Notes under the pieces: model-generated
Told to the model about the DNA's origin: nothing
Databases searched by the model: none
Seen by the model: only the letters and a program-made list of their open reading frames with translations
Shown here: positions 20,265 through 23,684 of the stretch, one piece after another
Layout of the letters: every line of letters begins with the position of its first letter
How positions within the stretch are numbered: the first letter of the stretch is position 1
Made by a program: the position numbers and the translations under genes
Assembly (NCBI GenBank): GCA_964606465.1
Contig: CAZSGI010000005.1
Location: 1 to 23,684, forward strand
Direction of reading: 5' to 3'
Length of the DNA: 23,684 nucleotides
DNA from: CG10-46-32 sp964606465
GTDB taxonomy: Bacteria > Patescibacteriota > Patescibacteriia > UBA2169

Positions 20265-21254
20265 CTACTTCTGTTGAATGACATCCAACGCGCTTTTCAC
20301 GATTTTCTCCTTGGTCATGCCGTACTTTTCCAAGAGCGCTCCTGCCTCGCCGGATTCGCCGAACGCATCCGGCATGCCCACGAATCGCATAGGCACGGGC
20401 GCGTGCTCGGCCAGAGCTTCCGCAACCGCGCTCCCTAAGCCCCCGTGAATCTGGTGCTCTTCCGCGCACACCACGGCGCCAGTCTTCCGCGCGGAATTGA
20501 CGATGGTCTTGGCATCAAGCGGCTTGATGGTGTGGCAGTTGATGACCTCTGCCCGGAGTTTGTGCTTCTTCGAGAGCACGAGCGCCGCCTCTAGGCTAGT
20601 ATACACCATTGGGCCGCACGCGATAATGGTGACGTCTGCGCCGCTTGAAAGCACGTTCGCGACCCCGATTTCAAACGGCGATTTTTGGGTGGTGAACACC
20701 GGAACCGCAGGCCTGCCGAACCTGACGTACGCCGGGCCTTCCCGCTCCGCGATTGCCACGGCCGCTTTCTTGGTTTCTACGCTATCAGCCGGAACCACCA
20801 CAACCATGTTCGGCAGAACGCGCGTGATGGCAATGTCCTCCATTGCCTGGTGCGTTGCCCCGTCAGGGCCGACCGATATGCCCGCATGTCCGCCCGCGAT
20901 TTTGACGTTTGCCTTGGCGTAGCAGATTGAAACGCGAATCTGGTCCCAGTTCCTGCCCGGCGAAAACACCGCAAAGGATGACATGAACGGGATATACCCG
21001 GCGAAAGCCATGCCCGCTGCGAGACCCGCGAGGTTCTGCTCCGCGACCCCGACCTCCACAAACCGCTCCGGGAACGTTTCCGCAAACACGCGGGAGCGCG
21101 TTGATTCCGCGAGGTCACCGCACAGCACAACCACCTTGTCGTTCTTCTCGCCCAACGCAACCAGAGCCTCGCCGTACCCGTCACGGGTCGCAGCCATTGC
21201 AATCTTTTTTGAAAAAAGATTCTTGCTTAATTTTTGCTTTGGGCTGATCCTCAT
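20265..21254 (-). CDS. Transketolase, C-terminal subunit
   Basis: Second half of a split, thiamine-diphosphate-dependent transketolase: pyrimidine-binding domain plus C-terminal domain. 329 residues. The catalytic glutamate that activates ThDP is Glu72 in VGVAEQNLAGLAAGMA. The Pyr domain continues with HAGISVGPDGATHQAMEDIA, typical of this subunit. The C-terminal domain runs from about 190 (ADVTIIACGPMVYTSLEAA to CAEEHQIHGGLGSAVAEAL). The ATG at 21254 overlaps the N-subunit stop by 4 nt (ATGA), implying coupled synthesis of the two halves. An internal ATG at codon 20 (MAATRDGYGE) matches the usual family start better, but the coupled ATG is favoured by spacing. Confidence 0.94.
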   Translation of the reverse strand: MRISPKQKLSKNLFSKKIAMAATRDGYGEALVALGEKNDKVVVLCGDLAESTRSRVFAETFPERFVEVGVAEQNLAGLAAGMAFAGYIPFMSSFAVFSPGRNWDQIRVSICYAKANVKIAGGHAGISVGPDGATHQAMEDIAITRVLPNMVVVVPADSVETKKAAVAIAEREGPAYVRFGRPAVPVFTTQKSPFEIGVANVLSSGADVTIIACGPMVYTSLEAALVLSKKHKLRAEVINCHTIKPLDAKTIVNSARKTGAVVCAEEHQIHGGLGSAVAEALAEHAPVPMRFVGMPDAFGESGEAGALLEKYGMTKEKIVKSALDVIQQK

Positions 21255-22090
21255 GCTGCAGATGTTACTCCAAGCTGTTGTAGCGCGGTTGCCGCTTCTT
21301 CCTTATTCGGGGCCTTGCCGTGCCACTCAAATTTCCCTTCCATGAACTTGACGCCCTTTCCGGGAATCGTATGAGCGATAATGCATACCGGTTTTTCTAC
21401 AATAGCTTTCGCCTCTGCGCATGCGTCAATCACCGCTTGGATGTTGTGCCCGTCAACTTCAATCACATGCCAGTTGAACGCCTCGTACTTCGCGCGGATG
21501 GGCTCCAAGGGCATGATGTCTTCGGTCGTGCCGTCTATCTGGATGTTGTTGCGGTCCATGATCATGGTGAGGTTCGGAAGCTTGTGCTTTGCCGCGAACA
21601 TCACGGCCTCCCAGGTCTGACCCTCGTCCTGCTCCCCGTCGCTTGAGATGACGTAGATTTGCTGGTTTGATTTCGCGAAATTGCGCAACGCGTACGCCAT
21701 ACCAACCGCGAGTGATACGCCCTGGCCCAAGGGCCCGGCACTCGCTTCCACGCCCGCGATGGAGCGGTACTCAGGGTGCCCCTGCAGCTTGGTGCCAAGC
21801 GTGCGCAAGGTCCATAGCTCGCGCTTGGGAAAGTACCCGGCTTCGGCGAGAGTCGCGTACCAGACTGGACAGATATGCCCGCATGAGAGAATGACACGGT
21901 CCCGCTCGCGCCAATAGGGACGCCTGGGGTCGTGGTTTAAAATATTGAAATACAACGCCGTAAACACGTCTGCCATGCCCAAAGGCCCGGCGCTGTGCCC
22001 GCTTTTCGCCTGCACTAACATCCGTATGATATTCTGGCGGATGGCGTTTGCTTTTGCTTTCAGTGTTTTGATGTCGGTGATGGGTTCCAT
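21251..22090 (-). CDS. Transketolase, N-terminal subunit
   Basis: Thiamine-diphosphate pyrophosphate-binding half of the split transketolase. 279 residues. His32 in SGHSAGPLGMAD and HPEYRSIAGVEASAGPLGQG are active-site loops. The ThDP motif begins SDGEQDEGQ (Asp151) and ends DRNN (179-182); the usual first Gly of GDGE is Ser, which occurs in split transketolases. GKGVKFMEG near 250 closes the domain. Together with the C subunit it moves two-carbon units between pentose, heptose, hexose and triose phosphates. It starts 3 nt after rpe. No transaldolase is seen in the window, so the cycle may close through the aldolase or elsewhere. Confidence 0.95.
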   Translation of the reverse strand: MEPITDIKTLKAKANAIRQNIIRMLVQAKSGHSAGPLGMADVFTALYFNILNHDPRRPYWRERDRVILSCGHICPVWYATLAEAGYFPKRELWTLRTLGTKLQGHPEYRSIAGVEASAGPLGQGVSLAVGMAYALRNFAKSNQQIYVISSDGEQDEGQTWEAVMFAAKHKLPNLTMIMDRNNIQIDGTTEDIMPLEPIRAKYEAFNWHVIEVDGHNIQAVIDACAEAKAIVEKPVCIIAHTIPGKGVKFMEGKFEWHGKAPNKEEAATALQQLGVTSAA

Positions 22091-22093
22091 ACG

Positions 22094-22720
22094 CTATTCT
22101 TGCAACGACGCTATGGCGCTCGCAATGTCGTCTTCTCCAAACAGGTAACTGCCGGAAACCAGGACATTTGCGCCTGCTTCAACCAGCTTCGGCGCCACCA
22201 GCGGGCTCACTCCCCCATCCACACCGATGACGGCTGACGGGCTGTGCTCCCGAAGTTCGCGGACTTTTTCAATGACTTTGGGATTAAACGCGCGCTCCTG
22301 CGCGCCCGGCAGAACGCCCATGAGGAGCACCAGGTCAATCTCGCCCAGTATGTCGTACACGGCACTGACCGGCGTTTCCAGATTGAGTGCCACGCCCGCT
22401 TCTTTTCCGACGTCTTTAATCAGCTTGATGGTGCGCAGCACGTCGTACGTGGCGCTTTGGTGGAATGTAATGCGAAACACGTTCACGTGGTTCCATTCGG
22501 AAATCTTGAGCTCCGGCTTTTCCACCATCAGATGCACGTCAAATGAAAGCCCTTCGGGCAGCTGCGATATCTGGGATGCGTCCCGCCAGGACTCTTCCGG
22601 CACAAACGCGCCATCCATGATGTCAAGCTGGGCGCGTGGCGCGATTCCGCGCAAACGCACGCACTTTTCTTGCACGCCTTCAAATGTTTTTTCCAAAATT
22701 GCCGGAAGTACTTCAACCAT
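22094..22720 (-). CDS. rpe: Ribulose-phosphate 3-epimerase-like protein
   Basis: Expected to interconvert D-ribulose-5-phosphate and D-xylulose-5-phosphate, feeding transketolase. 208 residues, a TIM barrel slightly short for the family. Recognisable pieces are LDIMDGAFVP (Asp33), DVHLMVEKP (His63), ITFHQSAT, ALNLETPVS, and GVDGGVSP (Asp168) with VSGSYLFG at the phosphate end. Two departures: the metal-ligand His that precedes the DxMDG motif in classical Rpe is Gln31, and the phosphate-side loop NPGFGGQ reads LPGAQERAF. Three of four metal ligands therefore remain. The start is 1 nt after the rpiB stop. Operon position strongly supports a pentose-phosphate role even if catalysis is modified. 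Confidence 0.82.
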   Translation of the reverse strand: MVEVLPAILEKTFEGVQEKCVRLRGIAPRAQLDIMDGAFVPEESWRDASQISQLPEGLSFDVHLMVEKPELKISEWNHVNVFRITFHQSATYDVLRTIKLIKDVGKEAGVALNLETPVSAVYDILGEIDLVLLMGVLPGAQERAFNPKVIEKVRELREHSPSAVIGVDGGVSPLVAPKLVEAGANVLVSGSYLFGEDDIASAIASLQE

Positions 22721-22721
22721 A

Positions 22722-23162
22722 CTACCGTTCCAATTTCCTGATTTTATTCACCCGCCGCTTATGGCGCGCCGCGGCTGAAGGCTTTTCGGACAAGTAAGCC
22801 CTAACCGCGGCAATGGCAAGTTGTTCCGTAATGTCCCGTGCCGGCAAGGCAAGGATGTTGGCCGCATCATCTTCTGCCGCCTTTTTCGCGGAGTACGCAT
22901 CCCACGCGACCGCGGCGCGCACGCCCTTGATTTTGTTTGCCGCGATTGCCATGCCGTTCCCGGTTCCGCACAGAAGAATCCCGCGCGCGGCAGTACTCGT
23001 GGCGACCTTCTGTGCGACCAGCACCGCGTACTCCGGATAATCGTCGCCCCTGTCGTACCTGTCTGCGCCAAGGTCAGCAAAGGAAATGCCCTGCTTTGCA
23101 AAGTATGACTTGAGTTCCTCTTTCAGGTGGAATCCCGCGTGGTCAGCTCCGAGATAGATCAT
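22722..23162 (-). CDS. rpiB: Ribose-5-phosphate isomerase B (RpiB/LacAB family)
   Basis: Interconverts ribose-5-phosphate and ribulose-5-phosphate. 146 residues, normal for RpiB. GADHAGF with Asp7/His8, DYPEYA (41-46) and the active-site Cys65 in LLCGTGNGMAIAANKIKG are present. The REHN segment that supplies the ring-opening histidine in E. coli-type enzymes reads AEDD here (Asp98 in the His place), and the following LGAR is LPAR; I believe such changes are common in CPR relatives, from memory. The C-terminal tail is basic (RHKRRVNKIRK). Its start overlaps the riboflavin kinase 3' end by 20 nt, with AAAAAAGG upstream as a weak ribosome-binding site. Confidence 0.9.
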   Translation of the reverse strand: MIYLGADHAGFHLKEELKSYFAKQGISFADLGADRYDRGDDYPEYAVLVAQKVATSTAARGILLCGTGNGMAIAANKIKGVRAAVAWDAYSAKKAAEDDAANILALPARDITEQLAIAAVRAYLSEKPSAAARHKRRVNKIRKLER

Positions 23163-23523
23163 ATGCCTTTTTTACGTTTTGTATGTCTTGTGAAATTAGC
23201 TCTTTCAATTCCCGGCTGTCGTTCACCACAACGACGTCTCGTATATGCGTTATCACCTCAACACTGACCTCTTCTCCGTACACGTCACCGCGAAAACTGA
23301 GTAGAATGATTTCGCAGACCGGCCCATCATCATTAAACAGCGAGCGCACTCCCCAGAACAGCGCGCCTGCGTATTCCTTCCCCTTGAGCGTTGCGCGTAC
23401 CGCATATACTCCATATTCGGTAAGTGCCGCTCTGACCGCATCAGTCACCTGCAGGTTCACCGTGGGGTACCCGATGGAACGGCCGTGCTTGGACCCGTGG
23501 ACCACGGTGCTGGTAAACGTCAT
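23143..23523 (-). CDS. Stand-alone riboflavin kinase
   Basis: Phosphorylates riboflavin to FMN. 126 residues, matching only the C-terminal kinase domain of bifunctional RibF; the FAD synthetase (nucleotidyltransferase) half is absent. Visible are the GRSIGYPTVNLQV motif with Thr21 and Asn23 that bind metal-ATP, EYGVYAVRA, GALFWGVRS in place of the usual IGxRPTF, catalytic Glu71 in CEIILLSF, and a FRGDVYGEEVSVEV then HIRD pattern. Thus FMN can be made, but FAD would have to come from another enzyme or from outside. The ATG overlaps the upstream EamA stop in an ATGA, and the 3' end overlaps rpiB, so it is embedded in the pentose-phosphate operon. Confidence 0.88.
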   Translation of the reverse strand: MTFTSTVVHGSKHGRSIGYPTVNLQVTDAVRAALTEYGVYAVRATLKGKEYAGALFWGVRSLFNDDGPVCEIILLSFRGDVYGEEVSVEVITHIRDVVVVNDSRELKELISQDIQNVKKAYDLSRS

Positions 23524-23684
23524 GATGCCGGACCCGCGCTCACGGCGGGAGGCTCATCGCGCCGCGCGTCGCGCGATATGGTCAGTATAACCGAAATCAG
23601 CACCAACGCGCCAATCCATTGGGTGGCTGAAAGAGTGTTTTTGAAAAAAATCATATCAACAAACACCGCGGACACGGGCCACGC
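23520..23684 (-). CDS. EamA/DMT-family permease, C-terminal end (partial)
   Basis: Only the last 54 residues are in the window; the gene enters from the right edge. The visible part (WPVSAVFVDMIFFKNTLSAT, then QWIGALVLISVILTISRD) matches the last two helices of drug/metabolite-superfamily EamA transporters, which typically read like P..a.l....f.gE.ls..q..G..li..G. A short polar tail follows, and the TGA lies in an ATGA shared with the riboflavin kinase start. Substrate is unknown. It is the most upstream visible member of the nine-gene operon, so the operon promoter is outside the window. Confidence 0.75.
   Translation of the reverse strand, partial: AWPVSAVFVDMIFFKNTLSATQWIGALVLISVILTISRDARRDEPPAVSAGPAS

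Noticed and set aside
20263..20469. N-terminally extended aldolase starting at 20469
   Set aside because: The extra 69 residues are an Arg/Gly-rich shadow of the transketolase C subunit; class II aldolases begin near the ATG at 20262.
1..23684. CRISPR array, rRNA genes, insertion sequences, prophage
   Set aside because: No regularly spaced direct repeats, no rRNA sequence, no transposase or integrase and no phage genes were seen on either strand.

Overview
The window looks like a chromosomal fragment from a Patescibacteria/Candidate Phyla Radiation (CPR) genome, probably Parcubacteria-like. This is an inference from several traits seen together. Genes are very tightly packed. GlyRS is a short alpha2 type and IleRS is of the archaeal/eukaryote-like class. 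There is a DUF4349 protein, a TPR-fused polysaccharide-ligase-like membrane protein, a split transketolase, and a Tgt that has lost its zinc ligands. GC-rich palindromic repeats interrupt coding genes. No species can be named from the sequence alone.

Layout. 1-1152: a partial unknown gene with a strong promoter, then a HI1419/HI1420-type toxin-antitoxin pair whose promoter contains a 20-bp palindrome (all minus strand). 1163-2467: glyS (minus). 2468-2955: no protein gene, but a highly folded plus-strand RNA of about 420 nt ending in an intrinsic terminator; I cannot assign it to a family. 2956-11882: a minus-strand run of TPR/ligase-like membrane protein, ileS, recO, a large Ig/DUF11-like surface protein and tgt. 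It is headed by a small membrane protein (11903-12394) with its own promoter. 12530-14824 (plus): smpB, tmRNA (ssrA), infC, rpmI and rplT, i.e. ribosome rescue next to translation genes, closed by a bidirectional terminator. 14876-15874: a DUF4349 membrane protein (minus). 15891-16270: divergent tRNA-Asp (minus) and tRNA-Ser (plus). 16327-17545: a TSUP-family permease and msrB (plus). 17573-23684: a minus-strand cluster of nine genes with gaps of at most 4 nt or short overlaps. In transcription order these are an EamA permease (partial), riboflavin kinase, rpiB, rpe, transketolase N and C subunits, class II fba, a 2-hydroxyacid dehydrogenase and lgt.

Functionally, the last cluster encodes most of the non-oxidative pentose phosphate route plus aldolase, the usual way such reduced genomes link pentoses and glycolysis. 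The centre holds translation, tRNA charging and tRNA modification. The most unusual signals are: (1) the unassigned structured RNA at about 2533-2953; (2) a palindromic repeat inserted in the same orientation and reading phase inside both tgt and ileS; (3) a tmRNA with a 26-residue tag and a non-canonical T-loop and D-region; (4) a Tgt with all four zinc ligands replaced; (5) two long hairpins with identical 13-nt arms, each near stable RNA genes; (6) several promoters whose -10 box lies so close to the start codon that the mRNAs would be nearly leaderless.
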